The notes: generated by a model from the letters alone, not told the origin. A stretch of 64,000 nt of DNA from UBA5239 sp040391785 (GCA_040391785.1 JBEBXH010000008.1:54591-118590); one strand, 5' to 3'; counted from the first letter of the stretch, positions 25,010 through 34,523 are shown. Made by a program: numbers and translations.

Positions 25010-25579
25010 ATGGCATTTACTACACGGGGCAGTCTGCTTTCCGCAGTCCGGCGCGGCGATGAAGTCGGCTGGAATGATTTTTATGATAACTACAAGCCCC
25101 TGATTTTACTGCGGGGAGGTGATCGCCGCCTGACCCAGACCGAAAAAGAAGAACTGGTCCAACTGGTGATGGTTGCGTTTTTCAGTGCATCCAAAACCTT
25201 TCATTATGACAAAACCCAGGGACGGTTCCGGGATTACCTGAAGCGCATCATCGACAACAGGGCCTATGACATCATACGGAAACGCAAGGACAATATTGTC
25301 TCCATCGAGTCGGAGGACTTTGGAATCGAAGATCTTCCAGAGGAAACCGAGAATCACTGGGAAATGGAGTGGAAAAACCACCTGCTGAAACAGGCAATGG
25401 AAGAGCTCAAGCTAAAAATCGATCCGACCACCTATCAATCCTATCATCTTTTCGTGCTGGAGGAGTTACCGGCCAAAGAAGTGGCAAAGATGCTCGAAAT
25501 CAAGCCCAACGCAGTCTACCAGCATAAATCGCGGGTGGAGGAGATGCTTCGGGAAATTGTGAAAACTCTTGAGGACTGA
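25010..25579 (+). CDS. Island-borne ECF-like sigma factor
   Basis: 189 aa. Region 2 (FTTRGSLLSAVRRGDEVGW...QGRFRDYLKRIIDNRAYD) and region 4 (ELPAKEVAKMLEIKPNAVYQHKSRVEEML) are both intact. It is a clear paralogue of the chromosomal factor at 3226 (same TTRGSLL start and GRFRDY signature). The stop codon TGA shares its A with the ATG of the kinase gene, so the two are translated together. No ZAS-type gene lies between them here, unlike the chromosomal copy. The factor may redirect host polymerase to island genes; inference. Confidence 0.85.
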   Translation: MAFTTRGSLLSAVRRGDEVGWNDFYDNYKPLILLRGGDRRLTQTEKEELVQLVMVAFFSASKTFHYDKTQGRFRDYLKRIIDNRAYDIIRKRKDNIVSIESEDFGIEDLPEETENHWEMEWKNHLLKQAMEELKLKIDPTTYQSYHLFVLEELPAKEVAKMLEIKPNAVYQHKSRVEEMLREIVKTLED

Positions 25580-28500
25580 TGGCTGAATTCCCCTCCGAGA
25601 TCAAAGGATACTCCCCCATATGCCTGTGCGGCAGGGGGGCCTACGGCCAAGTCTGGCTGGTTACGGATGTCGTCGGCAACCGCCGCGCACTCAAAGTTGT
25701 CTCAAAATCCATGCTCGGCGGAGACTGGGAACGGGAATTCAAAGGGCTTCGCAACTATCACACCAAGGTGAAGCCCCATCCAAATCTGATTCAGGTCTAT
25801 CATATTGAGGATTGCGGCGACTTTTTCTATTATACAATGGAAGCCGCCGACAATCTCGGTGATGAGACTGACTATGTCGCGTGTACCCTGGAACATATGA
25901 TCCAGAAATGGGGTGCGCTCGGCAAAGAATCAGTAATTGCTATTTTCGACAGCCTTCTGGACGGTCTGGGGCATCTGCATGATAGCGGCCTGGTGCATCG
26001 TGACATCAAGCCGGATAATATTGTCTTTGTCAATAGTGCGCCAAAGCTGAGCGATATTGGTCTGATCAGTTCGGTATCACAGACTTTGAGCCTTGCCGGG
26101 ACCCAGGCTTATGTTCCTCCTGAAATTCTGGCAGGTCTGACCAGGGAAATGACTCCCGCCATCGACTACTATGCTTTGGGGAAAACGTTGTACCGCGCAT
26201 TTTCCGGGCAACAACCGAATAACTTCCCAGTAGTACCGCACAAAGTATTGCAAACATCTGGGGCAAAGCCGTTGAATACCTTGGTCAAAAGGGCCTGTAA
26301 CCCCACACCGCTTTTGCGAATTCGTACAGAAAAAGAGTTTCGTGCCGCGCTTCATGGTAAATTGGGATGGTGGTATGATGTCAAATATTTTCTTGCCGTC
26401 AGCCTGAAGATTTTTCTTTCTCCATTCAAATGGATCGGCTTCGGCCTGGTCTTCGTCTGGAAAAATCCCTGGGCCAGAATTACCATCGCCTTGCTATTTA
26501 TTCTATGGTTCGTCTCTTCTTGCGTTGCTTATCAGCGTCTTTGTCAATTCGACGCTCCCTATACCTCTGAACGCCGCATTTTCTCCTTTTACCCGGATCT
26601 CTTCTGGCGGGCGATGAAAGAAACGGTCGTATTCAATATGCCTTTGGTTCCGAATTACGATCTCTATGATTTTTATTCTGAGAAAAGCGAACGGGATATC
26701 AAACGGCATGGAGAAAAATATCTGGTCAGCAAAGAACGTTACCTCAAGAGCAAATATCCCGGTCTGAAACAGAAAATTGGCATGCGGATTGGTCTCCAAG
26801 TCGGCAACCCGACTGATGAAAACGCCTTTGAAACTGACTTCGCCCATATTGATTTTGAAGAACCGAAGAATTCTCCTCACTCCGAGCCGGCAATGAAGAA
26901 AAGCCGCCTCCTCTATCAGGGGTTGAAGAAAGAAATGTGGGCCTTGCCCCCCGGCGGCAGATGGACCAGAAATATGCTGGAGTTACCTCCGGTCGGGAAT
27001 GGGCGAATGATTCTGAAGGATGTCGAACTCCCATTGTATTATGAAGTCGGCATCTCTATGCACCCCAAAGAATTCAGCGGCGATATTGAATTTGTCATCA
27101 CGGCGGCAGATTATGTGGGGGCCAGAGAAATCGACAAAATGGCTCATCATCAGATGCGTTTTAAGATGCATAGCGACGGGAAAAGACTGACCTTCTCACC
27201 GGCAATTTATCGCCCACAGGATGCAAGCGAAGATAAACTTAAAAACTTTGGAACACCCCAATTAACCTATATCGAATTGGAAGACCGTTTCTATGATATC
27301 AGAATTGCAGTTGCCGATGCCACAATCAGAGTTTTCATCGACGGTTACGCTGTCTGGTACGCTTACTGTCCTTTTCGCAGTGGAAATTTCGAATTGAGGT
27401 ATAATGCACAGAATAATATTCTTTTGCAAATAAACGATTTTTCACTTCGAGAAATCGGACCAACACATCGAGCAGACTTGAAGGACGATTATATTCTGCC
27501 GCAATCTTCCAAAGAAATTAAAAAAGAGGCGATAGATTATGAATGGATGAAACCGATTCTTCCGGCTTGGAGCGAGAGAGCAACCAAAATTATGAATCAT
27601 GACTGGTTTGGAGTCTCTACCGGTCTGGATAATTCTATCGATGCAACAAAATTGACTCTGGGAGCCGGAAAACATTATCTTATCCAATTGAAAAATTTTG
27701 TAAAGCCATATGACTATAATTTCTCTGTAATTATGGGGCACCCGGACAATACACTTCAACTGAAGCTGTTTGACGTAAAAACAGTCTCCGCCAATAAAGT
27801 GCAAATGGGTTTATGGAATTACTTCTTTGATATTTCCGGAGCGACTGCAAAGTACAACGAGAAACAGAAAGTCGATTTCACCTGTCATTTCGAATACGGT
27901 TCAGTTACCCTGACAGGAAGGATTGAAGATCGAAAAGTTTATGAAAAGAGCTTTTTTATTAGGGGAGACAAAAGTCGTTTTCTGTTTGAAGCAGAAAATA
28001 AATCGCCACTGACGATTATCCTGAATGAGAGTATCGATTCCACCGATAAAGAAAAATACGCCCGGTATCTTAAAGATAAAAAACGGGAATTGTTTTCTTC
28101 TTTCGTTCCGCAGGGGGAGCCGATAGTGATACCGCCGGAGAACGTGAACCGAACTGAAGAGTTTTATATTCAGCAGGCTTTGGCTCCTTATTTCAACTCA
28201 CCATCTGATATCACCGTAGGACGCAAGATTGAGTTTGACGAGTTGCCGTGGTTCCTGTATGTTATAAGAATTTCTGATCATAATTATAAAGAAGGCCTTC
28301 GGGGAATGGTCAAAGTAAATTCAGACGATTCTGGAATTGTTTTGCAGGTTGGAGAAAAATTTACCACCGAAGATGGAACAAAGGTTCCATATAAGTTAGA
28401 GAAAAAGACTCCTGTCAGACAATCCGAACAGCAAGCGCCGCCCCAGAAAAAAACTTTTTCTGCCACTGAAAATCAGACCTCAAAGAAGCAGACTGTACCT

Positions 28501-28833
28501 AAAGATCCGGTCATACAGGAACCTTCGCCCAAGCCCGTTGAGAAGATACGAAAACTGACAGCCAATGAATATGACGAGGCACAGGATGAGATTTCAGAGA
28601 TGATCAGTCGTCATAAAATCATCCGTCCTCTTCTCCCGCGCCGGGTACGCCCGGAAGAAATTGTGATATTGGAAGCTCATATCAATGCAAAGGAAGAAGA
28701 AGTTTACTCTTTCGAGATAAAAGAGCTTGAATGCAAAGGGGTAGCGGCAATCTTTTCTCTTCCCCAGATGTCGATGAAATCATTTGAAAGTTTTTCCATA
28801 AAAGGCAAACCTGTAGACCTGAAATCTCGTTAG
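25579..28833 (+). CDS. Membrane Ser/Thr protein kinase with large extracytoplasmic region
   Basis: 1084 aa. The kinase domain spans about residues 10-270: GRGAYGQVWLV, ALKVVSK (Lys), VHRDIKPDN, DIG in place of DFG, and TQAYVPPEIL. It is close to the chromosomal kinase (EREFKGLRNY/EREFQGLKAY, YTMEAADN/YTMEAADD). A membrane helix follows near 305-322 (ITIALLFILWFVSSCVAY). The roughly 750-residue outer part contains a beta-rich domain near 450-640 that resembles DUF1080/concanavalin-like sandwiches (FIDGYAVWYAY), then low-complexity linkers. No ankyrins. It may sense an envelope ligand and act on the sigma factor encoded just before it. Confidence 0.85.
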   Translation: MAEFPSEIKGYSPICLCGRGAYGQVWLVTDVVGNRRALKVVSKSMLGGDWEREFKGLRNYHTKVKPHPNLIQVYHIEDCGDFFYYTMEAADNLGDETDYVACTLEHMIQKWGALGKESVIAIFDSLLDGLGHLHDSGLVHRDIKPDNIVFVNSAPKLSDIGLISSVSQTLSLAGTQAYVPPEILAGLTREMTPAIDYYALGKTLYRAFSGQQPNNFPVVPHKVLQTSGAKPLNTLVKRACNPTPLLRIRTEKEFRAALHGKLGWWYDVKYFLAVSLKIFLSPFKWIGFGLVFVWKNPWARITIALLFILWFVSSCVAYQRLCQFDAPYTSERRIFSFYPDLFWRAMKETVVFNMPLVPNYDLYDFYSEKSERDIKRHGEKYLVSKERYLKSKYPGLKQKIGMRIGLQVGNPTDENAFETDFAHIDFEEPKNSPHSEPAMKKSRLLYQGLKKEMWALPPGGRWTRNMLELPPVGNGRMILKDVELPLYYEVGISMHPKEFSGDIEFVITAADYVGAREIDKMAHHQMRFKMHSDGKRLTFSPAIYRPQDASEDKLKNFGTPQLTYIELEDRFYDIRIAVADATIRVFIDGYAVWYAYCPFRSGNFELRYNAQNNILLQINDFSLREIGPTHRADLKDDYILPQSSKEIKKEAIDYEWMKPILPAWSERATKIMNHDWFGVSTGLDNSIDATKLTLGAGKHYLIQLKNFVKPYDYNFSVIMGHPDNTLQLKLFDVKTVSANKVQMGLWNYFFDISGATAKYNEKQKVDFTCHFEYGSVTLTGRIEDRKVYEKSFFIRGDKSRFLFEAENKSPLTIILNESIDSTDKEKYARYLKDKKRELFSSFVPQGEPIVIPPENVNRTEEFYIQQALAPYFNSPSDITVGRKIEFDELPWFLYVIRISDHNYKEGLRGMVKVNSDDSGIVLQVGEKFTTEDGTKVPYKLEKKTPVRQSEQQAPPQKKTFSATENQTSKKQTVPKDPVIQEPSPKPVEKIRKLTANEYDEAQDEISEMISRHKIIRPLLPRRVRPEEIVILEAHINAKEEEVYSFEIKELECKGVAAIFSLPQMSMKSFESFSIKGKPVDLKSR

Positions 28834-28845
28834 TTCCTCCAATAC

Positions 28846-29162
28846 CACCACCGATAAGACCATCGACGATTTACCGACAATTTACCGAAGCGCCACCGAC
28901 ATCGGTACCGACAGATTACACCCACTTTATGAAAGTATGTTTTAGGTTGATTTAAGCTCAGAATCGACAATTTCTCTTTCCTGTAGACCTGGTTTTCTCA
29001 TACTTTTTGACACTTCCGGCAGATCGCCGTTCCTTTAAGGGCACAGAAGAGGGAAAGAAGAAGAAAAAGTATACAGGCCCTTAAAGGGCTAATAAGGAGG
29101 TACTTTACAGGTTCGCACAGCAGATTTTCTGCTGGTTTATATAGAAACTATATAGTACCTCC
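28846..29162. other. Repeat-rich region, possible replication origin
   Basis: Gene-free 340-bp stretch next to the primase-helicase gene. Around 28850-28925 there are five to six irregular copies of ACCGA(C/T)A units. CCTTTAAGGGC (29032-29042) and its inverted copy GCCCTTAAAGG (29077-29087) follow. Then GGAGGTACT (29096-29104) and AGTACCTCC (29154-29162) enclose two inner hairpins (AGCAGA...TCTGCT, TATATAG/CTATATA). Iteron-like units plus nested inverted repeats beside replication genes suggest an origin of the excised form. Confidence 0.45.
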
Positions 29163-29174
29163 CGGAGAAAAACG

Positions 29175-31808
29175 TCAAAAGCCCAGCGCCTTTCGGATCG
29201 TTCCAAGCCTCTCGTAGCGCCGCCGGGGATCACCGTCCATCAATTCAATGACCTTCGACTCCGCTTCCCCGGCAAGCAGGGCGTCTACGATTTCCTCGTT
29301 CTCGTAGTGAAACGTCGCCCCTGGAAGTTCCTCCTTGAGCACGGAGATGATATCAAGCCCGCTGACGGCGCAGATTACCTTGTAGTGCTCCGCTGGGTTG
29401 TTGCGGATGCACCCACGCATGATTGTCTGGTAAAGATCAACCACAATCGCCCGGCAATAGGTCTGCTGAATCTCCGGCGAGGCAAATCCCCCGCTCGTTT
29501 TCATCGCAGGGACATGGAAACGTTTTCGCCAAAATTCTTCGACTGGAATCTCCCGGTGGTTAACCAGAGCTGTTCTGAGCACATAATAGGCAATATTGTT
29601 GAACAGGCTCATGCAAACCGCGTTGACCTGGGCCAATCGCCCCTTGTTGGAGCCGATATGCTCACCCCGGTTCATCTCGATCAGGCTGATCTTCTGTTCC
29701 AGAAGCAGAGCTTTCAACTCCTCGATGTTTTCACGTAACTCTGGGTCATGATCCAATACCTTGTTACGAAAGAGGAGAAGGTTTTGCTCCGGCTCGGCGG
29801 CCTGAACCACCCTCTCAGCCAAAGAAGAAAAATTTCCCTTCCGGGAGAGGAAACTCTTACTCGGATTCCCATTGATGACTTCAACCGTTGTATTGGGGTA
29901 ACTTTGTTTGAGTTGCGGGCAACTGTAAATGTTGAATCCTTCCCATTTGACGTCACTCATCAACGCAGAGCCATCCAGAATCAGGTGTGGAATGGATGTT
30001 TTTAGATCTACCGTTCCCCGGATAAAGGTCATTTTTTCATTGTCGAAGTCCTTGGTCAGCATCCCATAAATTTCTTCAGCGGAGAAGAAATCAAGGAAAA
30101 TCTGCATCTGTTCAAAATCTTCGGCGGTGATGACTTCTTCGGCCAACAGCTTATACAGATACTTCTGGATATCGCCGAAATGCTCCATACTATTTAATGG
30201 GGGAATTCTGCGACAATGACCGGAAAGCAGAGAGTTTCGAATGAAGCCGATATCGTTGGTGAATTTACCCCGCAACTGGTCGAAAACTTTTGAGAAAACA
30301 GAAATTTTCTCCTGCGTGAGAGTAAAATACTCCATCATAGACGGGCTCTCATCCACGATGATGAATTTAACTGAAGAAGGAATTTTCCCTTGAGCGATTG
30401 CCGCCGCCCAGTGGGAGTGCGTCGTCACCAGAATGTCCGCCCTCGGAGCATCCCAGACATCTTTTGAAGTATACTTTTCAAGGGCGGGGCAAGGACATTT
30501 GCATTGGCGGCAGAAGTAGCCTCGTTTCTTCGTAATGAACTCCAGCCGGTCTTCTGGGCACCCATTCGGTCTTCCATGCCACTCCAGCGCCTTCGCTCCG
30601 AGCTCGCGTAGTGTTCCCGCTATCCTTCTGATATCTTCAATCTTTTCAGTGACGATCCAGGAGCGGTTCTCCGGCGAAGCATAGGCAGAGGCCAGAATCA
30701 TCGCCGCCGTCGTCTTGCCGGAGGCACAGGGAAAGTTAAGGATCGCCTGCTTCTTCTCCAGCAGGAGTTGCTCCATCAATGACAGGGCAATTGTGATTCT
30801 ATCATTGCCGGAGGTGTCGAAAATCCGGTTGAACTCTTTCCGTTTCTGTGTTACCGCTTCCGTGTTGGGCTCACTGGTATACTTCAGCTTTTTTATCTTA
30901 ACAAAAGGTTGCGGCCAGGCATCCTTGGTCAACTTCCGGCGAATTCGGCGAATGTCGATCCGACACTGTTTCTCGGCATTTTCGCCGAAACGCTCGTAGT
31001 GGTCATAAAATGGCTGTGCCTTCAGGTTCGCCACGAAACGGCGCTCCTGAACATTGGGAACTCTTCGAAGGACTCTTTCAATATATCTGAAGGCCTCCCG
31101 TGAATTATCCACCCCGGTGTCCCGCTTGGTCAATTTGGCCTTTTTAGCCTTCTTTGTCGCAATGGACCTCGCTTTCTGTTTTCCTTCTGAAGGCATCTTG
31201 AACTGATGGTCATTGCACCATTTTTCCAAGTCCTGCAACGTGTAGTCGATTCGGCCATCCATATACAGAATCTCACTTTTACGAGGCGGTACTCCTTCCT
31301 TGTAATTCCAAGTCAAGGGAACCCGAAAAATATGACCAATACTCTGACAGGAGTCTCCATGAACCTGTGCCGCCATCACTTTGGCAAGAGTTTTATATTT
31401 CATTCTTCCTTCATGCCCGGTGATGCGATTCCTGAACCGATAAACCAGTTGCAGTCCACCGCCTGAGTGAATGACGACAGTCGGTCTTGGAAGCACCTGT
31501 GAGGCCTTGCGGACATCTTCAAGCGTATCGTAGGAAGCCTTCTTATGATGCGGCCCATAATCGATATCGATGACTAAACAGACGATTTCGACATAATTGT
31601 CCTCCTCAAAGTTCTTTTCTTCGCCGCAATGTGTGGCCTGGGAATAATAGTAATTCTGTTTGTCGCCTTCACATTCCAACAACTTGCAGTAATCTTCGAC
31701 CGTGGTCAGCGATAATCCACGCCAAGTGCCATTTCTGTCTTTGAGAGCCTTGCTGATTTTATCTCCGGGCTTGAATCCCGCCGCTTTAAAAAAGTCTCTG
31801 TGAGTCAT
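29175..31808 (-). CDS. Primase-helicase of the island (AEP-type primase plus SF-type helicase)
   Basis: I start it at the ATG at 31808 (MTHRDFFKAAG), after CGAGGTAG; the frame is open further upstream through the previous gene. 877 aa. The N-terminal half has archaeo-eukaryotic primase features: EIVCLVIDIDYGPHH (acidic pair), PTVVIHSGGGLQLVYRF, and IGHIFRVPLTWNYK. The second half has Walker A FPCASGKTT near 367, VTEKIEDI, Walker B FIIVDESPS, and a CxxC..C cluster (CRQCKCPCP). The whole resembles plasmid and phage replication proteins that combine priming and unwinding. It probably replicates the excised island. It follows the excisionase-like gene at 22 nt. Confidence 0.75.
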   Translation of the reverse strand: MTHRDFFKAAGFKPGDKISKALKDRNGTWRGLSLTTVEDYCKLLECEGDKQNYYYSQATHCGEEKNFEEDNYVEIVCLVIDIDYGPHHKKASYDTLEDVRKASQVLPRPTVVIHSGGGLQLVYRFRNRITGHEGRMKYKTLAKVMAAQVHGDSCQSIGHIFRVPLTWNYKEGVPPRKSEILYMDGRIDYTLQDLEKWCNDHQFKMPSEGKQKARSIATKKAKKAKLTKRDTGVDNSREAFRYIERVLRRVPNVQERRFVANLKAQPFYDHYERFGENAEKQCRIDIRRIRRKLTKDAWPQPFVKIKKLKYTSEPNTEAVTQKRKEFNRIFDTSGNDRITIALSLMEQLLLEKKQAILNFPCASGKTTAAMILASAYASPENRSWIVTEKIEDIRRIAGTLRELGAKALEWHGRPNGCPEDRLEFITKKRGYFCRQCKCPCPALEKYTSKDVWDAPRADILVTTHSHWAAAIAQGKIPSSVKFIIVDESPSMMEYFTLTQEKISVFSKVFDQLRGKFTNDIGFIRNSLLSGHCRRIPPLNSMEHFGDIQKYLYKLLAEEVITAEDFEQMQIFLDFFSAEEIYGMLTKDFDNEKMTFIRGTVDLKTSIPHLILDGSALMSDVKWEGFNIYSCPQLKQSYPNTTVEVINGNPSKSFLSRKGNFSSLAERVVQAAEPEQNLLLFRNKVLDHDPELRENIEELKALLLEQKISLIEMNRGEHIGSNKGRLAQVNAVCMSLFNNIAYYVLRTALVNHREIPVEEFWRKRFHVPAMKTSGGFASPEIQQTYCRAIVVDLYQTIMRGCIRNNPAEHYKVICAVSGLDIISVLKEELPGATFHYENEEIVDALLAGEAESKVIELMDGDPRRRYERLGTIRKALGF

Positions 31809-31830
31809 TTTGCTACCTCGTTTTGTTTTG

Positions 31831-32115
31831 TTAAATTCCAAGCATTTCTTTGAGTTCTGAGAGCCGAATGCGGATTGCCCGCTTGCTGGTGTGGATTCGG
31901 ACAATTTTGCCCTCGTCGCAGAGACGGTCAATCGTCTTGACTGAACACTTCAGGAACTGGGCCGCTTCGGCGCGAGAAAGCAGTTCCTCGCCTCCTGCAA
32001 GCTTGGCATTGACTGCTTTTACAGCGACTTCGCAAACTTCTTGATGAAGAGCTCCGTTTTCGGCCAAAGCATTGACCACGTTTTCAAATTGCTGGACATC
32101 GTTTTTTGTATACAT
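31831..32115 (-). CDS. Excisionase-like HTH protein
   Basis: 94 aa. The C-terminal half has the MerR-like winged helix of the HTH_17/excisionase group: LLSRAEAAQFLKCSVKTIDRLCDEGKIVRIHTSKRAIRIRLSELKEML. The N-terminal 45 aa are helical. Located between an integrase-like gene and the primase-helicase on an integrating element, it is likely the recombination directionality factor, or else a regulator of the replication gene downstream. It carries one of the island palindromes at 31899. Confidence 0.75.
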   Translation of the reverse strand: MYTKNDVQQFENVVNALAENGALHQEVCEVAVKAVNAKLAGGEELLSRAEAAQFLKCSVKTIDRLCDEGKIVRIHTSKRAIRIRLSELKEMLGI

Positions 32116-32149
32116 AGTTTTTTCTCTTCAAGTAAAGTTTCGTATTCGG

Positions 32150-32863
32150 TCAGGCGGAATGCTCAGGAAGTTGTTTTATCTGTTCGACAATCTCTTCTGA
32201 ACTCAGCGGTTGGATGCCCTTTAAGACGAAGATGTCGAGAGCGTAATCCACCTTGCGGAGACCTTCAAGTATGTCCTCTGGTCGTACCGAATTATAACGA
32301 CTGAAGGTCATGCTTTCTCCAGTCAATCCCGTCAGGCGGCGAGCAATCTCTTCCGATACAGTCATCTGCCGGAGGCATTCCACGAAATTGATTCGCAAAG
32401 AATGAAAGGCCTTATTAGTGTCTTGAGTTACATATTTTCGATTGAAACAGCCGAAGAATTTCATGAACTGTTGGGAGTACCCTTGAGTGGCGCTATACTT
32501 CAGCTCCGGCCATAGTTGTTCTCCTTCGGCGTGAATATATTTGAGAAAGCCAAGTCGCAGGAGCACGGGATGGATCGGAATAATACGGGCGCTTGCCATG
32601 TTTTTCAACGTGCATCCGGTCTCCACATCCCGTTTTACCTGAATGCAAGGAATTTCATTGGCGAGGATAATATTGTCCTTCTGCAATTGACAGGCTTCAC
32701 TCATGCGCAAGCCATTGTATAAGGCCAGCGCCGGGATGAAAAGTTTGTGTGGGCTCCAGTTCGGCAAGTGTTCAGGAGAAAGATGGCGGAACATCCTTTC
32801 CAGTTCCTCATTACTGTAAGGGAGGCGTTTGGTGTTGGTGACGATTTTGTTTTGCTTTTTCAT
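32150..32863 (-). CDS. Tyrosine recombinase, catalytic domain only, degenerate
   Basis: 237 aa. It aligns with the C-terminal half of the main integrase: LFIPALALYNGLRMSEACQL against WIPLIALFSGLRQAEICQL, and HSLRINFVECL against HSLRHNVANCL. The next motif reads GLTGESMTFSRYNS instead of GHSLAGMSFGRYGK, so the conserved His is lost while the Tyr remains. There is no N-terminal DNA-binding part. It may be inactive, may act as a regulator of recombination, or may be a decayed second integrase. A ribosome site AAAGGACGGG precedes the ATG. Confidence 0.75.
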   Translation of the reverse strand: MKKQNKIVTNTKRLPYSNEELERMFRHLSPEHLPNWSPHKLFIPALALYNGLRMSEACQLQKDNIILANEIPCIQVKRDVETGCTLKNMASARIIPIHPVLLRLGFLKYIHAEGEQLWPELKYSATQGYSQQFMKFFGCFNRKYVTQDTNKAFHSLRINFVECLRQMTVSEEIARRLTGLTGESMTFSRYNSVRPEDILEGLRKVDYALDIFVLKGIQPLSSEEIVEQIKQLPEHSA

Positions 32864-33102
32864 TTGACCCGTCCTTTCTTGTTTTGGGGTTTCCTGTCTC
32901 CTTATGCGCGAGAAAGAAAGGAATCTTATGGGACATATGGAGAAAGGTATGGATTTTCTTATGAAAGTGGGAAAAAGGCAGAATTTTCAAAAAAATCTAT
33001 TTTGTCGAATAAGATTTTCTTCTTCTGTCCGCATTAGGTAGCAGAAGTCGATGACCGAGGTGGTCACGACGAGAAAACAATGGACATAAGGAGAAACAAA
33101 TT
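32864..33102. promoter_or_regulatory. Divergent control region between integrase-like gene and ParB-like gene
   Basis: 239 bp. GAATCTTATGGG at 32921-32932 is identical to 24768-24779 near the small RNA promoter, and a degenerate inverted copy lies at 33008-33017. GCATTAGG (33033-33040) also recurs at the expected small RNA start. A common regulator of the two promoters is plausible. Confidence 0.4.
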
Positions 33103-34509
33103 ATGTCGAACGCCACCAGCAACAACGTCGCCGCCAACAACAACAACAACAACAACAACAACAGTGGAGCCTATCCCGCCGAGATCGAGAACCGTGTCAC
33201 CGTAAAAGGAGAAGAAGAAATGAATACAGCAAAACTCTGGTTCACCAAAGAACAGTTTGCGGCCCTTCAGCCGCACCCCTACGCCGAATTCCTGCCGATG
33301 ATCGCAGGCAAGCACGAGTTGAAAGCCCTCAAAGAAGGAATCCGCAAGCGCGGCCTTCTGGAACCTATCGCCATCCATGATGGAATGATCCTTGACGGTC
33401 GGAACCGTCACCGAGCCATCTGTGAGCTGATGTCTTATGATAAGGATTTCAAGTATGAGGAAACCGTCAGGTTCGCATCGGTACCGGAAGGATTCACGCC
33501 GGAACAGTACGTCATCACTCGCAATCTCCACCGCCGCAACCTGAACGAATCCCAGCGGGCATTGTTCGCCGGACATATGCTCCTGGCGTTCAAAGAGGAC
33601 AAAACCCTCTCCAAGGAAGAAAGGACAAATTTGTCCAAAGGTAACAAAACGGATCATTTCGGGAAAATCTTCAACGTCAGCGGAGGTTCAGTGAAATCGG
33701 CGCAGATCGTCATCAAGCGGGGACTTCCCGTTATCGAAGAATTCGTTCAGAAAGGCGCTTGGCGTGTAAGCTTGGCGAAGAATATCGCCGAACTGACGCC
33801 AGAAGATCAGAAATCGCTGGTGGAAGACGCTCTTGAACATGGCCGGGAACTGGCCGACAAATGGCATGACAAATACGTCCTTAAACTGAACAATCGAGAG
33901 GTGGAATTGACCCAAGTTTTGGAAGAAAGCAACAAGAGTCGTGATACCGTGGTCGATGCTCTCAGGCGCAGATTGAAGGAGGAACTGATAGAAACCGCCC
34001 AATTTCCCAGCGAAAAACAGGCCGACAGGAAAAAGGAAATTGCCGCCAAAGAGAAGACGGTTGAAGACGGAAGTCATTCTGATTTGAAAGGACACACTGC
34101 AAAAATCAAGAAGTACTCCGAAAGTCTGGAAGCTTGCCAGCAGGAGCTGAAAAAAATGCTGGAAGATGAGGCCAACCAGAAAGAACTTTACGCTCAGTCG
34201 AAGCTGGCCCAATGCATGATCGGCTCCTACAAGCGGTACATGCGGAGCAAAAATAAAGCATCGCTGGTGGTTGCCATGAATTTCTCCGGCAACACACCGG
34301 ACGTTGAGTTCAAGGTCGTTCCGGCCAAACAGGCGGGTAAGTATCTCGGCACGATCAAAGAATTCTCCAATCCGAGAGAGGGCGAACAGTTCCTTGCTGA
34401 CAATAAGGCGAAGCTGGATGCCCTGAAAATCGAAATCATGAATGGAGCACTGGTGGATGCTCCGGTCAAAATCCAGGCGTTCACCGAAGGTCTGACAAAC
34501 GCCGCATGA
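33103..34509 (+). CDS. ParB-like nuclease-domain DNA-binding protein
   Basis: 468 aa. After an Asn-rich leader come the ParB N-terminal features: LKALKEGIRKRGLLEPIAIHDGMILDGRNRHRAI, then ITRNLHRRNLNESQRALFAGHML and an HTH around FGKIFNVSGGSVKSAQIVIKRG. A long coiled-coil region (about 260-390) and a C-terminal domain follow. Two starts have good ribosome sites: 33103 (AAGGAG, used here) and 33220 (AAGGAG before MNTAKLW). The first adds 39 residues containing nine Asn in a row. There is no ParA nearby. It may bind the palindromes that recur through the island. Confidence 0.8.
   Translation: MSNATSNNVAANNNNNNNNNSGAYPAEIENRVTVKGEEEMNTAKLWFTKEQFAALQPHPYAEFLPMIAGKHELKALKEGIRKRGLLEPIAIHDGMILDGRNRHRAICELMSYDKDFKYEETVRFASVPEGFTPEQYVITRNLHRRNLNESQRALFAGHMLLAFKEDKTLSKEERTNLSKGNKTDHFGKIFNVSGGSVKSAQIVIKRGLPVIEEFVQKGAWRVSLAKNIAELTPEDQKSLVEDALEHGRELADKWHDKYVLKLNNREVELTQVLEESNKSRDTVVDALRRRLKEELIETAQFPSEKQADRKKEIAAKEKTVEDGSHSDLKGHTAKIKKYSESLEACQQELKKMLEDEANQKELYAQSKLAQCMIGSYKRYMRSKNKASLVVAMNFSGNTPDVEFKVVPAKQAGKYLGTIKEFSNPREGEQFLADNKAKLDALKIEIMNGALVDAPVKIQAFTEGLTNAA
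33136..33162 (+). repeat. AAC trinucleotide microsatellite (9 units)
   Basis: Nine perfect AAC codons encode a poly-Asn run between the two possible starts of the ParB-like gene. Such runs vary in length by slippage, here without changing the frame. Confidence 0.9.
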
Positions 34510-34523
34510 TCTACCTTGATACT

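Noticed and set aside
2970..28833. Idea that both kinases are pseudokinases because DFG is DIG
   Set aside because: The metal-binding Asp of that motif, the catalytic Asp of HRD and the ATP-binding Lys are all present; only the middle Phe differs.
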